Origin: Francisella salimarina
GTDB taxonomy: Bacteria; Pseudomonadota; Gammaproteobacteria; Francisellales; Francisellaceae
Assembly: GCF_007923265.1 (NCBI RefSeq)
Contig: NZ_VOJA01000003.1
Coordinates: forward strand, 186,001-250,000
Direction: 5' to 3'
DNA length: 64,000 nt
The position numbers and the translations under genes are program-made. This document shows, in pieces, positions 53,779 through 64,000 of the stretch; position 1 is the stretch's first letter, and the number at the start of each line of letters is the position of its first letter. The notes beneath the pieces are model-generated. The model was not told where the DNA came from and searched no databases. It saw nothing but the letters and a program-made list of their open reading frames with translations.

Positions 53779-55218
53779 ATGAAAATTGTTGTAAATAATC
53801 AGTCGACTTTGTCCGCTGAAGTGTTGATTGTTGCTCAAGAAAACCTTAAGAAACTTGTTGAAGAAACAAAATGTCCAAATTCAAAGTCTTTACTAGATAA
53901 AAAAGTTTTTAAAGCTGAGTCTGGTGAGGTTCTTCCTTTACTACATGGTGATAAAGTTGTAGTTCTGCTAGGTCTTGGGCTTAGACAAGATTTTATAGCT
54001 TCAGAATACGATAAAATTATTGCAAAGGTAGCCGAACAGCTTAAAAAATTAAACATAAAAGAGGTTTCTGTAAATATAGATTATATCTTTGCAAATTATA
54101 ATGAGAAGCAGTTTACTTTAGACACCATTAGAGCATTGATTTCTGAAACCTATGTTTTTGATCAATTAAAATCTAAAAAAGAGAATTTTTCATTAGAACA
54201 AATCGAATTAGTATATTCAGGAAATCAAGATTTGGAAGAGTCTGCTAAGGTTGGTTCAGCAATTGCGTGTGGTCAAAATTATGCCAAGGATTTGCAGAAT
54301 CTTCCAGCAAATATTTGTAATACAGATTATATGCTAAATGAAGCTAGAGATTTAACATCTAAATATGAAACATTTAATCTTAACTATTTAGATCAGGATG
54401 CTATGGCAGAGCTTGGAATGGGCTGCGCATTAGCTGTGGGTCGTGGCTCAGATATGTCCAATTATACTGTATGTATGGAGTATAATGGTGGTGATGAAGA
54501 TCAGGCTCCGATAGTACTTGTTGGTAAAGGTTTAGTGTTTGATAATGGAGGTATCTGTATTAAGCCCGCTGCTGGAATGGACTCTATGAAAATGGATATG
54601 GGTGGAGCTGCGGCTGTTATGGGTACAATGAAAGCTCTAGCAATGCTGAACCTTCCTATTAACGTTGTTGGTGTTATGGGGCTTGCAGAAAATGCTGTAG
54701 ATGCTAGATCATATAGACCAGGTGATGTACTTAAAAGTATGAAAGGTATAACGGTAGAAGTAAGTAATACAGATGCAGAAGGTCGTCTAGTTCTTTGTGA
54801 TACTTTAACTTATATTGGTAAATATAATCCAAAAGCAGTTATTAATATGGCAACCCTGACAGGTGCTATGATTATCTCCTTAGGAGATGCATTTTCTGGA
54901 ATGTTTGCTAATAGCGATAAACTTGCCAGCAGTCTTCAGCAAGCAGCCGATGTCTCTAATGATTTGGTATGGAGACTGCCTTTGCATAAGCCATACTTTA
55001 AAAAGTTAGAAAGTAAAGTTGCTGATATGGATAATTGTGGTCGCGATAGATCAGCAGGCTCTATAGTTGCAGGATTGTTCTTATCAAAGTTTACAGAAGA
55101 TTATGAGTGGGCTCATCTTGATATCGCTGGATCAGCAATGGGAGATTTTGCAAATTGCAAAGCATCTGGTAGACCAGTACCATTACTTATACATTATCTA
55201 TTGTCGCAATCTAAATAA
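53779..55218 (+). CDS. pepA: Leucyl aminopeptidase (cytosol aminopeptidase, M17)
   Basis: 479 residues. Zinc/manganese-binding and catalytic motifs are present: VGKGLVFDNGGICIKPAAGM, then MDMGGAAAVMG and the NTDAEGRLVLCD signature. It removes N-terminal amino acids from peptides in the cytoplasm. It is divergent from lptF with 163 bases between; AGGATCTCTA lies before the ATG. Length is normal for the family. Confidence 0.95.
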   Translation: MKIVVNNQSTLSAEVLIVAQENLKKLVEETKCPNSKSLLDKKVFKAESGEVLPLLHGDKVVVLLGLGLRQDFIASEYDKIIAKVAEQLKKLNIKEVSVNIDYIFANYNEKQFTLDTIRALISETYVFDQLKSKKENFSLEQIELVYSGNQDLEESAKVGSAIACGQNYAKDLQNLPANICNTDYMLNEARDLTSKYETFNLNYLDQDAMAELGMGCALAVGRGSDMSNYTVCMEYNGGDEDQAPIVLVGKGLVFDNGGICIKPAAGMDSMKMDMGGAAAVMGTMKALAMLNLPINVVGVMGLAENAVDARSYRPGDVLKSMKGITVEVSNTDAEGRLVLCDTLTYIGKYNPKAVINMATLTGAMIISLGDAFSGMFANSDKLASSLQQAADVSNDLVWRLPLHKPYFKKLESKVADMDNCGRDRSAGSIVAGLFLSKFTEDYEWAHLDIAGSAMGDFANCKASGRPVPLLIHYLLSQSK

Positions 55219-55298
55219 CATATATTTCTCTCTAGTATATTTTTTCTAGTATGGTAGAATACTTCTGTAATTAAATATCACCTCTTTTTAGATTTTAA

Positions 55299-56774
<1,476 letters not shown>

Positions 56775-56836
56775 AGCTCTTTATTTTCGTTCTATTAAGC
56801 TATAATTTACTATTATTTTTTAGTAGATATAAAGTG

Positions 56837-57490
56837 ATGTCTGAAGCTATACTGTTTCTAAATGGTAGTATCAATTTGTCTTTTTGTGAAAAGTACATTA
56901 GAAATATTTTGAATAATTACGATATATTTTGTGCAGATGGTGCTTACAAAAAGATTAGTGAATCTGCTTGTTTAAGTCCAAAAGTTAAAAAAGTTATAGG
57001 TGACTTTGATTCATTCGCTGTTCTAGATGATGAGCTATTTCTTATTGATAAGGATCAGTACTCTACAGATTTTGAAAAATCTTTAGAATATATTATCTCT
57101 CTGGGTGTTACAAAGGTTTATGTCTTTGGAGCATCAGAGGGAGAAATGGATCATTTTTTATGCAATATTAGTATTGCTAAAAACTATATGCGAAGATTAG
57201 ATATTGAGTTTATAGATACTTACTCTAGATATTTTTTTATACCTAAGAAGTATAGTATAGGCGGTGTGCTTGGTAAGATGTTTTCAGTTATGCCTTTTGG
57301 ATATGCAGAAAATATATACTATAATGGTCTCAGGTATCCCTTATCTGGTGAGACCTTGAGTATAGATACTGGTACAGGTGCAAGAAACTATGCTATTGAA
57401 GATAGGGTGGAAATATCTTACTCAGATGGAGATGTTTTATTATTTATATCGCATGCAAAATATAAGGATAGATTAAATGACATTTTGTAA
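56837..57490 (+). CDS. Thiamine pyrophosphokinase
   Basis: 217 residues from the ATG at 56837 (a GTG one codon earlier is possible). ADGAYKKI, the VIGDFDS segment with Asp residues and [10 protein letters not shown] are the thiamine pyrophosphokinase catalytic-domain signatures, and the C-terminal vitamin-binding part ends in GARNYA. It makes thiamine diphosphate from thiamine and ATP. Its 3' end overlaps pgi by 14 bases, so pgi translation is coupled. Confidence 0.85.
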   Translation: MSEAILFLNGSINLSFCEKYIRNILNNYDIFCADGAYKKISESACLSPKVKKVIGDFDSFAVLDDELFLIDKDQYSTDFEKSLEYIISLGVTKVYVFGASEGEMDHFLCNISIAKNYMRRLDIEFIDTYSRYFFIPKKYSIGGVLGKMFSVMPFGYAENIYYNGLRYPLSGETLSIDTGTGARNYAIEDRVEISYSDGDVLLFISHAKYKDRLNDIL

Positions 57491-59099
57491 TAATTCTAGA
57501 AAGGGACTAAAACAACAGAATGTAAACTTGAAACAAGAGTTCGCAGTAGATGATCATAGAGTTGAAAAATTATCTTTGAAGCTTGAAGGTATTTACTTTG
57601 ATTATTCAAAAAATCTTGTTAATGATGCTATATTAAAATCTCTTTTAGAAGCAGCTGATCAGTCTAGCCTTAAAAATAAGATTTTGCAGATGTTCACAGG
57701 AGAAAAAATCAACTCTACAGAGAATAGATCTGTTTTGCATACTGCGTTACGTGATTTATCTAATTCTCCACTAGTCATAGATGGACAGGATATTCGCAAA
57801 GAAGTCAATGAAGAGAAGCAACGTGTAAAAGCTCTTGTTGAAAAAGTAACATCAGGAGAGTGGAAGGGCTTTTCGGGTAAAAAAATTACGGATATTGTAA
57901 ATATCGGTATTGGAGGTTCAGATTTAGGGCCAAAAATGGTTGTTAGAGCGCTGCAACCATATCACTGTACAGGTCTAAAAGTTCATTTTGTTTCAAATGT
58001 TGATGCGGATTCATTATTACAAGCTTTACATGTTGTTGATCCTGAGACTACTTTGTTTATTGTGGCATCTAAATCATTTTCGACAGAGGAGACTCTTTTA
58101 AATTCCATATCTGCTAGAGAGTGGTTGCTGGATCATTATGAAGATGAAAAAGCTGTAGCTAATCACTTTGTAGCTATATCTAGTAAATTAGATAAAGTAG
58201 AAGAATTTGGTATAGATCTTGAACACTGCTACAAGATGTGGGATTGGGTTGGTGGACGCTATTCATTATGGTCATCAATTGGTATGTCGATAGCTTTTGC
58301 AATTGGCTATGATAATTTTGAGAAGCTGTTGGCTGGTGCATACTCTGTAGATAAGCACTTTAGAGAAACAAGCTTTGATAAAAATATTCCTGTAATTATG
58401 GGATTGTTAGCCAGTTACTATTCATGTGCTTATGCTAGTCAGTCACAAGCATTACTTCCTTATGATGAAAGGCTCTGTTATTTTGTGGACTATCTTCAAC
58501 AAGCTGATATGGAGAGTAATGGTAAATCTGTGAATCTTGCTGGAGAAACGGTTAATTATCAGACTGGCGTGGTGTTATGGGGTGGTGTCGGCACAAATGG
58601 GCAACATGCTTTTCATCAACTTTTACACCAAGGTAATGTTTTTATTCCTGTTGATTTTATAGCTGTGGCTACAAGCCATCATAGATATGATAATCATCAA
58701 CAGGCTTTACTAGCTAATTGTTTTGCTCAGTCACAAGCACTAATGTTTGGACAATCTTACGATATGGTTTATAATGAGCTCTTAAATTCTGGTCTAAGTG
58801 AACAGCAGGCAAAAAAGATAGCTCCTCACAAAGTAATTCCAGGGAATAGGCCAAGTACTACTATTATACTTGATGAGCTTAGCCCATATACTCTTGGGGC
58901 TCTTGTTGCTCTATACGAGCACAAGATATTTGTTCAAGGAGCACTGTGGGATGTGAATAGTTACGATCAGTGGGGTGTTGAACTTGGTAAAAAACTTGGT
59001 AAAAATATTTTAAAGGCAATGAGCGATGATTCTTCTGATGAGTATCAGAATCTTGATGAGTCAACTAAATGGCTTATAGCAAAGGTAAAAAATAAATAA
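57477..59099 (+). CDS. pgi: Glucose-6-phosphate isomerase
   Basis: 540 residues. [33 protein letters not shown] and the C-terminal [16 protein letters not shown] signature are present, with the catalytic Glu/His/Lys regions. It interconverts glucose-6-P and fructose-6-P. The ATG lies within the end of the thiamine kinase gene and has AAGGA 8 bases upstream. Its stop overlaps the next start (TAATG). Confidence 0.95.
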   Translation: MTFCNNSRKGLKQQNVNLKQEFAVDDHRVEKLSLKLEGIYFDYSKNLVNDAILKSLLEAADQSSLKNKILQMFTGEKINSTENRSVLHTALRDLSNSPLVIDGQDIRKEVNEEKQRVKALVEKVTSGEWKGFSGKKITDIVNIGIGGSDLGPKMVVRALQPYHCTGLKVHFVSNVDADSLLQALHVVDPETTLFIVASKSFSTEETLLNSISAREWLLDHYEDEKAVANHFVAISSKLDKVEEFGIDLEHCYKMWDWVGGRYSLWSSIGMSIAFAIGYDNFEKLLAGAYSVDKHFRETSFDKNIPVIMGLLASYYSCAYASQSQALLPYDERLCYFVDYLQQADMESNGKSVNLAGETVNYQTGVVLWGGVGTNGQHAFHQLLHQGNVFIPVDFIAVATSHHRYDNHQQALLANCFAQSQALMFGQSYDMVYNELLNSGLSEQQAKKIAPHKVIPGNRPSTTIILDELSPYTLGALVALYEHKIFVQGALWDVNSYDQWGVELGKKLGKNILKAMSDDSSDEYQNLDESTKWLIAKVKNK

Positions 59100-59683
59100 T
59101 GTTTGTTAGTAAGAAAAAAGGCTTTTCTTTAGTTGAGACAATGGTTGTTATTGTCATTATGACTATATTGATGATGGCAGCAATTAGTTCTTTTACCTTT
59201 TTTTTTAAAACATTTGCTGAGACTAGATTGACTAATTTACAAAAGTTTATTGAGTATAGTGTTATTAGGGCCCGCTCTGATGGCAGGACTGTTATAATTT
59301 GTGCAGCTACTCCAGATAGTTTTGATGAATCAGGTAAATTGGATAGAAATAGTTTGTCTTGCTCTAATTCAAGATTGTGGGGTGACGATCCTCTTGTTGC
59401 TTTTGAAAGTACTGATGGTACAGAAATATATGATGGTAATACTGATGAGATAATAGCAAATCTTCCTCAGGGAAATAATGGTCGTATTTATCTTAATTTA
59501 GCGGGAAATCCTAGCTTTATTAGGATTGCGCCTAACGGTTTTATGGCTACAGGTAACGGTAATATTACATATTGTGATAGAAATAATAATTATCAAGCAG
59601 CATTAGTTATTAACTTGGTCGGTAGAGTAGTTTATACTGATAGTCCTACGAGAGATGGTGGTGGGGCATTTACTTGTGAATAG
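59099..59683 (+). CDS. FimT/GspH-type pseudopilin
   Basis: 194 residues: a short basic leader (MFVSKKKG), cleavage after Gly, FSLVETMVVIVIMTILMMAA helix with Glu +5, then the FimT/GspH fold (RARSDGRTVIIC and SCSNSRLWGDD, later IRIAPNGFMATGNGNITYC and AALVINLVGRV). It is a minor pilus subunit or assembly primer. Oddly, it is coupled to pgi by a one-base overlap. It is a paralogue of the gene at 5665-6192. Confidence 0.85.
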   Translation: MFVSKKKGFSLVETMVVIVIMTILMMAAISSFTFFFKTFAETRLTNLQKFIEYSVIRARSDGRTVIICAATPDSFDESGKLDRNSLSCSNSRLWGDDPLVAFESTDGTEIYDGNTDEIIANLPQGNNGRIYLNLAGNPSFIRIAPNGFMATGNGNITYCDRNNNYQAALVINLVGRVVYTDSPTRDGGGAFTCE

Positions 59684-59717
59684 TTTGATTTGTGTTATTA
59701 AAAGGAGAGAATAAATA

Positions 59718-60200
59718 ATGACAAATGATAGAGTACCTATGACTCCAGTAGGAGAAGAGGCATTAAGAGCAGAGCTAAATAGACTAAAAAAAACTGAAAG
59801 ACCTGCGATTATTGAAGCTATAGCAGAAGCTCGTGATCATGGAGATCTTAAAGAGAATGCTGAATATCATGCTGCTAGAGAGAGACAAGGTATTATAGAA
59901 GGTAGAATTAAAGATATAGAATCAAAACTATCTAATGCTCAAGTTATTGATGTAACAAAGCTTCAAGCCAATGGTATGGTTATATTTGGAGCTACAGTTA
60001 CAATTATGAATATTGATACGGAAGAAGAAACTACATATCAGATAGTTGGTGAGGATGAAGCAGATATAGATAATCATAAAATATCTGTTATTGCACCTTT
60101 GGCACGCGCTTTAATTAAAAAAGAAGAAGGCGATGAAGTTACCTTGGATACGCCTAAAGGTAAAGTCACTTACGAAATCTTAGAAGTAGAATACAAATAA
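59718..60200 (+). CDS. greA: Transcription elongation factor GreA
   Basis: 160 residues, full length: the coiled-coil N-terminal arm with the acidic tip ([20 protein letters not shown]) and a C-terminal FKBP-like domain. It rescues backtracked RNA polymerase by stimulating transcript cleavage. GGAGAG precedes the ATG. It sits between the pseudopilin and uvrA genes. Confidence 0.97.
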   Translation: MTNDRVPMTPVGEEALRAELNRLKKTERPAIIEAIAEARDHGDLKENAEYHAARERQGIIEGRIKDIESKLSNAQVIDVTKLQANGMVIFGATVTIMNIDTEEETTYQIVGEDEADIDNHKISVIAPLARALIKKEEGDEVTLDTPKGKVTYEILEVEYK

Positions 60201-60235
60201 TCTAAAATTCAACGGATATTTCTCTAAAATTCTTT

Positions 60236-63061
60236 ATGAAAAAAATTATCATTAAGGGTGCAAAAACCCATAACTTAAGAAATATTGATGTTGAGATACC
60301 TAGAGACAAGCTTACTGTTATTACAGGTTTGAGTGGTTCTGGTAAATCATCATTAGCATTTGATACGCTATATGCAGAAGGCCAAAGACGCTATGTTGAA
60401 TCATTGTCTTCTTATGCTAGGCAGTTTTTATCAATGATGGATAAGCCGGATGTTGAGCATATAGAGGGTCTTTCGCCGGCTATCTCAATTGATCAGAAAA
60501 CGACATCTCACAACCCAAGATCTACAGTTGGGACCGTTACAGAAATATATGACTATCTGAGAGTCTTCTTTGCTAGGGCTGGAACTGCTAAATGTCCAGT
60601 ACATAATATCGAGCTTAAAGCACAGACAGTTAGCCAGATGGTTGATAAAATTTTAGAGTTTGATGAGAAAGCTCGGTTAATGATACTTGCTCCGATCATT
60701 TCTCAGAAGAAAGGTACTCACCATACTTTGTTAGATAAAATATTAGCACAGGGTTATATCCGCGTTCGTATAAATGGTGATTTTTTTAATCTAGATGAGG
60801 ATTATCCAGAGTTAGATCGCTATAAGAAACATAATATAGATGTTGTAGTTGATAGATTTAAGCCTAGGAAAGACAATGAGCAAAGAATTGCAGAGTCTAT
60901 AGAGACCGCTTTAGATCTTGGTAATGGTATCGTCAAATTAGCAGATATGACTAACGAAAATGCTGAAGATATATTATTCTCATCAAAGCATGCTTGTCCG
61001 TTGTGTGATTATGCTCTCAAAGAGCTATCTCCAAGAATCTTTTCATTTAATAGTCCATTAGGGGCTTGTAGTAGTTGTGATGGTCTGGGGGTCAAAGAAT
61101 TCTTTGATGAGAAAAAAGTAATAATAGACCCTGCAATTTCGCTTAAGCATGGAGCAATTGTTAAGTGGAATAAAACAAATCAATACTACTATTCACAATT
61201 AGAATCTTTGGCTGAGCATTATAAATTTTCATTAGATGCACCTTTTGAGAAATTATCTAAGAAAGTTCAAGAAATAATCTTGTACGGTTCTGGTGATGAA
61301 ACCATTAAGATGACTGTTGATTCAATTAGAGGTGGTAGACAAACTAGAGTTAAATCATTTGAGGGAGTCATACCTCATTTTGAGCGTAGATACTATGAGT
61401 CTGACTCAGATATGGTCAAAAAAGATCTCTATGAGCTTATGAGTAACCTTAAGTGTAAGTCTTGTAATGGTGCTAGAATTAATGAATATGCTAGAAACAT
61501 ATTTATAGCAGATAAAAATATAGCAGATGTGTGTGCTTTATCTATAGATGATTTATTGAAGTGGCTTGATGAATTAGAGTTTGTCGGGCAACAAAAAGTT
61601 ATTGCAGAGAATTTACTTAAAGAGATCAAGCTAAGAGTTGAATTTTTAGCAAATGTTGGTTTGGAGTATTTAAGTCTTTCAAGACAGGCTGATACTCTTT
61701 CGGGTGGTGAAGCACAGCGTATTCGTTTAGCTAGTCAGATTGGCGCTGGATTGGTTGGCGTTATGTATATCTTGGATGAACCTTCTATTGGTCTTCATCA
61801 GAGAGATAATCAACGCCTTTTAGATGCATTGCATAATCTTAAAGATTTAGGTAATACGGTTATCGTTGTTGAACATGATGAAGATGCAATTAGGCAAGCT
61901 GATTATGTTATTGATATGGGGCCAAAGGCTGGTGTTCATGGTGGTGAAGTAGTTGCATCAGGAAATTACCAGACTATTATCAAAAATAAAAAATCTTTGA
62001 CTGCTGATTATTTAAGTGGTCGCAAGAAAATAGAAGTGCCAGATAAAAGGCTGAAAGCTTATAAGAATCGTTTTATTGAAATAAACGGAGCAACTGGCAA
62101 TAATTTACAAGGTGATAACTTAAAAGTTCCTGTTGGTGTTTTGACTTGTGTAACCGGTGTATCAGGGTCTGGTAAATCAACTTTGATTAATAGAACATTA
62201 TATCCTCTAGCATCAAGATTATTAAATAGAAGTACACTTGTACCTATGGAATATAAATCACACAAAGGATTTAATCATTTTGATAAGGTTATTGATATTG
62301 ATCAGTCGCCAATAGGACGTACTCCTCGTTCAAATCCAGCTACATATACAGGTGTCTTTACACCGATAAGAGAGCTGTTTGCAGCTACAGCGGAGTCTAG
62401 GTCTAGAGGGTATAGTCCAGGAAGATTTAGCTTCAATGTTCGCGGAGGTAGATGTGAGGCTTGTCAAGGTGATGGTGTTATAAAAGTTGAGATGCATTTC
62501 TTAGCTGATGTATATGTGGCTTGTGATGTTTGTGAAGGAAAGCGTTATAATCGTGAAACTCTAGCTGTACAGTACAAGGGGAAAAACATATACGAAGTAT
62601 TAGAGATGACTGTGGAGGATGCTCTAGGGTTTTATGATGCTGTTCCGAGTATCAGGACTAAATTAGAAGCTTTAATGAGTGTCGGATTGTCTTATATTAA
62701 GTTAGGCCAAAGCGCGACTACCTTATCTGGTGGAGAGGCTCAAAGAGTTAAACTAGCTAAAGAGCTTTCAAAACGCTCAACAGGCAAAACTTTATATATT
62801 TTAGATGAACCTACTACAGGACTACACTTTTATGATATTCATCAGCTTTTAAAAGTAATTATGGATCTGCGTGATAGAGGTAATACGGTAGTAATTATTG
62901 AGCATAATCTTGATGTTATTAAGATGGCTGATTGGATAGTGGATTTGGGTCCTGAAGGTGGAAGTAAAGGCGGACAGATAATTTTTGAGGGAATACCAGA
63001 AGACATTGTCAAATGTAAAAAATCTTATACAGGTAAATACTTAAAAAAATTATTGTATTAA
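60236..63061 (+). CDS. uvrA: Excinuclease ABC subunit A
   Basis: 941 residues. Walker [10 protein letters not shown] near residue 31 and GVSGSGKST near 645, two zinc-finger regions (CPLCDY with [14 protein letters not shown] with CDVCEGKRY) and two signature motifs ([22 protein letters not shown]) are all intact. It recognises DNA damage for nucleotide excision repair with UvrB. Downstream comes ftsH after 110 bases. Confidence 0.97.
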   Translation: MKKIIIKGAKTHNLRNIDVEIPRDKLTVITGLSGSGKSSLAFDTLYAEGQRRYVESLSSYARQFLSMMDKPDVEHIEGLSPAISIDQKTTSHNPRSTVGTVTEIYDYLRVFFARAGTAKCPVHNIELKAQTVSQMVDKILEFDEKARLMILAPIISQKKGTHHTLLDKILAQGYIRVRINGDFFNLDEDYPELDRYKKHNIDVVVDRFKPRKDNEQRIAESIETALDLGNGIVKLADMTNENAEDILFSSKHACPLCDYALKELSPRIFSFNSPLGACSSCDGLGVKEFFDEKKVIIDPAISLKHGAIVKWNKTNQYYYSQLESLAEHYKFSLDAPFEKLSKKVQEIILYGSGDETIKMTVDSIRGGRQTRVKSFEGVIPHFERRYYESDSDMVKKDLYELMSNLKCKSCNGARINEYARNIFIADKNIADVCALSIDDLLKWLDELEFVGQQKVIAENLLKEIKLRVEFLANVGLEYLSLSRQADTLSGGEAQRIRLASQIGAGLVGVMYILDEPSIGLHQRDNQRLLDALHNLKDLGNTVIVVEHDEDAIRQADYVIDMGPKAGVHGGEVVASGNYQTIIKNKKSLTADYLSGRKKIEVPDKRLKAYKNRFIEINGATGNNLQGDNLKVPVGVLTCVTGVSGSGKSTLINRTLYPLASRLLNRSTLVPMEYKSHKGFNHFDKVIDIDQSPIGRTPRSNPATYTGVFTPIRELFAATAESRSRGYSPGRFSFNVRGGRCEACQGDGVIKVEMHFLADVYVACDVCEGKRYNRETLAVQYKGKNIYEVLEMTVEDALGFYDAVPSIRTKLEALMSVGLSYIKLGQSATTLSGGEAQRVKLAKELSKRSTGKTLYILDEPTTGLHFYDIHQLLKVIMDLRDRGNTVVIIEHNLDVIKMADWIVDLGPEGGSKGGQIIFEGIPEDIVKCKKSYTGKYLKKLLY

Positions 63062-63171
63062 TAATATGTTAATTTGGCAAAATGACTAGCTAATAATTGA
63101 ATTTTTTACTATAGTATTAGTTGGATTTTAGTATTAAAACTTCATAGGGAAGAAAAAGGTAAAATAAATAT

Positions 63172-64000
63172 ATGGCACAAAATAATGATAATAAAAATAA
63201 TATGCTCAAAAATATTATTTTTTGGATTTTAATCATTGGTGGGATGCTACTGCTTTTCAATGGTATCAATGATACGAATAGTTCATCTAAAAGTATTAAT
63301 TATTCATCGTTCGTTAGTAAGTTAAAAGATAATAAAATTAGTTTAGTAGATGTCGATGGTAGAACTATTACTGGTAAAACAGAAGATGGTGAAAGCTTTG
63401 TAACTTATGCTCCACTACTTGATGGAGGCTTGGTTAATAAGCTAGAAGATAGCAAAGCTGTTATTAAAGCAAAAGCACCTGAGAAGCCAAATATATTTTT
63501 GGCATTCTTGTTAAATTGGTTACCTATGTTACTAATCTTTGGTTTCTTTATCTATATGATGATGAAAGCAGGCGGTGGTAGTAAGGGAGGGCCTTTCTCT
63601 GTAGGTAAGAGTAAAGCTAAGCTTTTAGGTGAAGATGAAATCAAAGTAACTTTGGAAGATGTAGCAGGTGTCGATGAGGCTAAAGAAGAAGTAGCTGAGA
63701 TCGTTGATTTCTTACGCGAGCCAAAAAAATATGAAAAAATTGGTGGTAAAATTCCAAAAGGTGTCTTAATGGTAGGACCTCCAGGAACGGGTAAGACACT
63801 TCTAGCAAGAGCTATAGCTGGTGAGGCTAAAGTACCATTTTTCTCAATTTCAGGTTCTGACTTTGTAGAGATGTTTGTTGGTGTCGGTGCATCTCGTGTA
63901 CGCGACATGTTTGACCAAGCTAAGAAAAAAGCGCCTTGTCTGGTATTTATTGATGAGATAGATGCTGTAGGACGTCATCGTGGCTCGGGTATGGGTGGCG
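63172..64000 (+). CDS. ftsH: Membrane protease FtsH, N-terminal part (runs off the window)
   Basis: The first 276 codons are present. Membrane segments at about 14-32 and 104-124 enclose a periplasmic domain; the AAA domain begins with [15 protein letters not shown], Walker [10 protein letters not shown] and Walker [13 protein letters not shown]. The zinc-protease part lies beyond the right edge. FtsH is the essential ATP-dependent membrane protease. A GGGAAG stretch and AAGG lie upstream; the ATG at 63172 is the obvious start. Confidence 0.95.
   Translation, partial: MAQNNDNKNNMLKNIIFWILIIGGMLLLFNGINDTNSSSKSINYSSFVSKLKDNKISLVDVDGRTITGKTEDGESFVTYAPLLDGGLVNKLEDSKAVIKAKAPEKPNIFLAFLLNWLPMLLIFGFFIYMMMKAGGGSKGGPFSVGKSKAKLLGEDEIKVTLEDVAGVDEAKEEVAEIVDFLREPKKYEKIGGKIPKGVLMVGPPGTGKTLLARAIAGEAKVPFFSISGSDFVEMFVGVGASRVRDMFDQAKKKAPCLVFIDEIDAVGRHRGSGMGG

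Overview
The window looks like a chromosomal segment of a Francisella species, probably from the tularensis/novicida-like group. The grounds are the strongly AT-rich sequence, the protein-level character of the housekeeping genes (KatG with a signal peptide, DacB, GlpT/GlpQ, CydDC, SerS, GpmI, a YdiJ-type dehydrogenase, LptFG/PepA, GuaB, Pgi, GreA, UvrA, FtsH) and the recurrent small type IV pilus-like genes. Species assignment is from memory of the family and was not computed. No insertion sequence, prophage, CRISPR array or rRNA is visible; two identical tRNA-Lys genes are.

Layout. 1-528: 5' part of katG (minus). 744-6192: a minor-pilin (pseudopilin) cluster. FimT/GspH-like, PilV-like, PilW-like and a large PilX/GspK-like protein with two copies of a chitin-binding-like module lie on the minus strand, with a Cys-rich secreted protein at the end and one secreted protein on the plus strand. 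6338-10967: SDR oxidoreductase, DacB, GlpT and GlpQ (minus). 11111-14126: HlyD/ABC/ABC-2 exporter with a promoter and operator-like palindrome in front. 14223-18085: SulP, RidA, a MAPEG-like protein and a DctA/GltP-type symporter.

18086-22640 is the most unusual region. It is an accessory island bounded by a 60-bp direct repeat of the symporter 3' end. It carries a 621-aa pentapeptide-repeat protein followed by repeated units of [protein C-terminal tip + small membrane protein]: the full-length gene plus 129-aa membrane protein, then an orphan 38-aa copy of the tip plus a second 129-aa membrane protein, then a very short tip remnant plus a 76-aa membrane-anchored protein. This is the arrangement expected of a polymorphic toxin with orphan tip/immunity modules. 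I propose it as a candidate undescribed contact-dependent or secreted toxin-immunity locus whose target is likely the membrane. Two more small membrane proteins of unknown function sit in the same island.

22641-35019: nitronate monooxygenase-like flavoprotein, CydC/CydD, three small envelope proteins, a Wzx-like flippase, a ROK sugar kinase, a DUF2254 protein, an NTF2-like protein, SerS and GpmI. 35233-40015: YdiJ-type FAD/FeS dehydrogenase, a consensus promoter with two tRNA-Lys genes, and a POT peptide transporter. 40017-42629: Cdd and Udp (pyrimidine nucleoside salvage), MiaE and a UPF0126/TRIC-like protein. 42702-48346: amino-acid permease, MmsA-like dehydrogenase, class-III aminotransferase and LysR regulator, which together look like an omega-amino-acid (for example beta-alanine) catabolic unit. 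48428-53615: RsmD, an inactive/active M16 protease pair and LptG/LptF (minus), divergent from PepA. 53779-64000: PepA, GuaB, thiamine pyrophosphokinase, Pgi, a second FimT-like pseudopilin, GreA, UvrA and the 5' part of ftsH.

No gene-free stretch exceeds about 300 bases.
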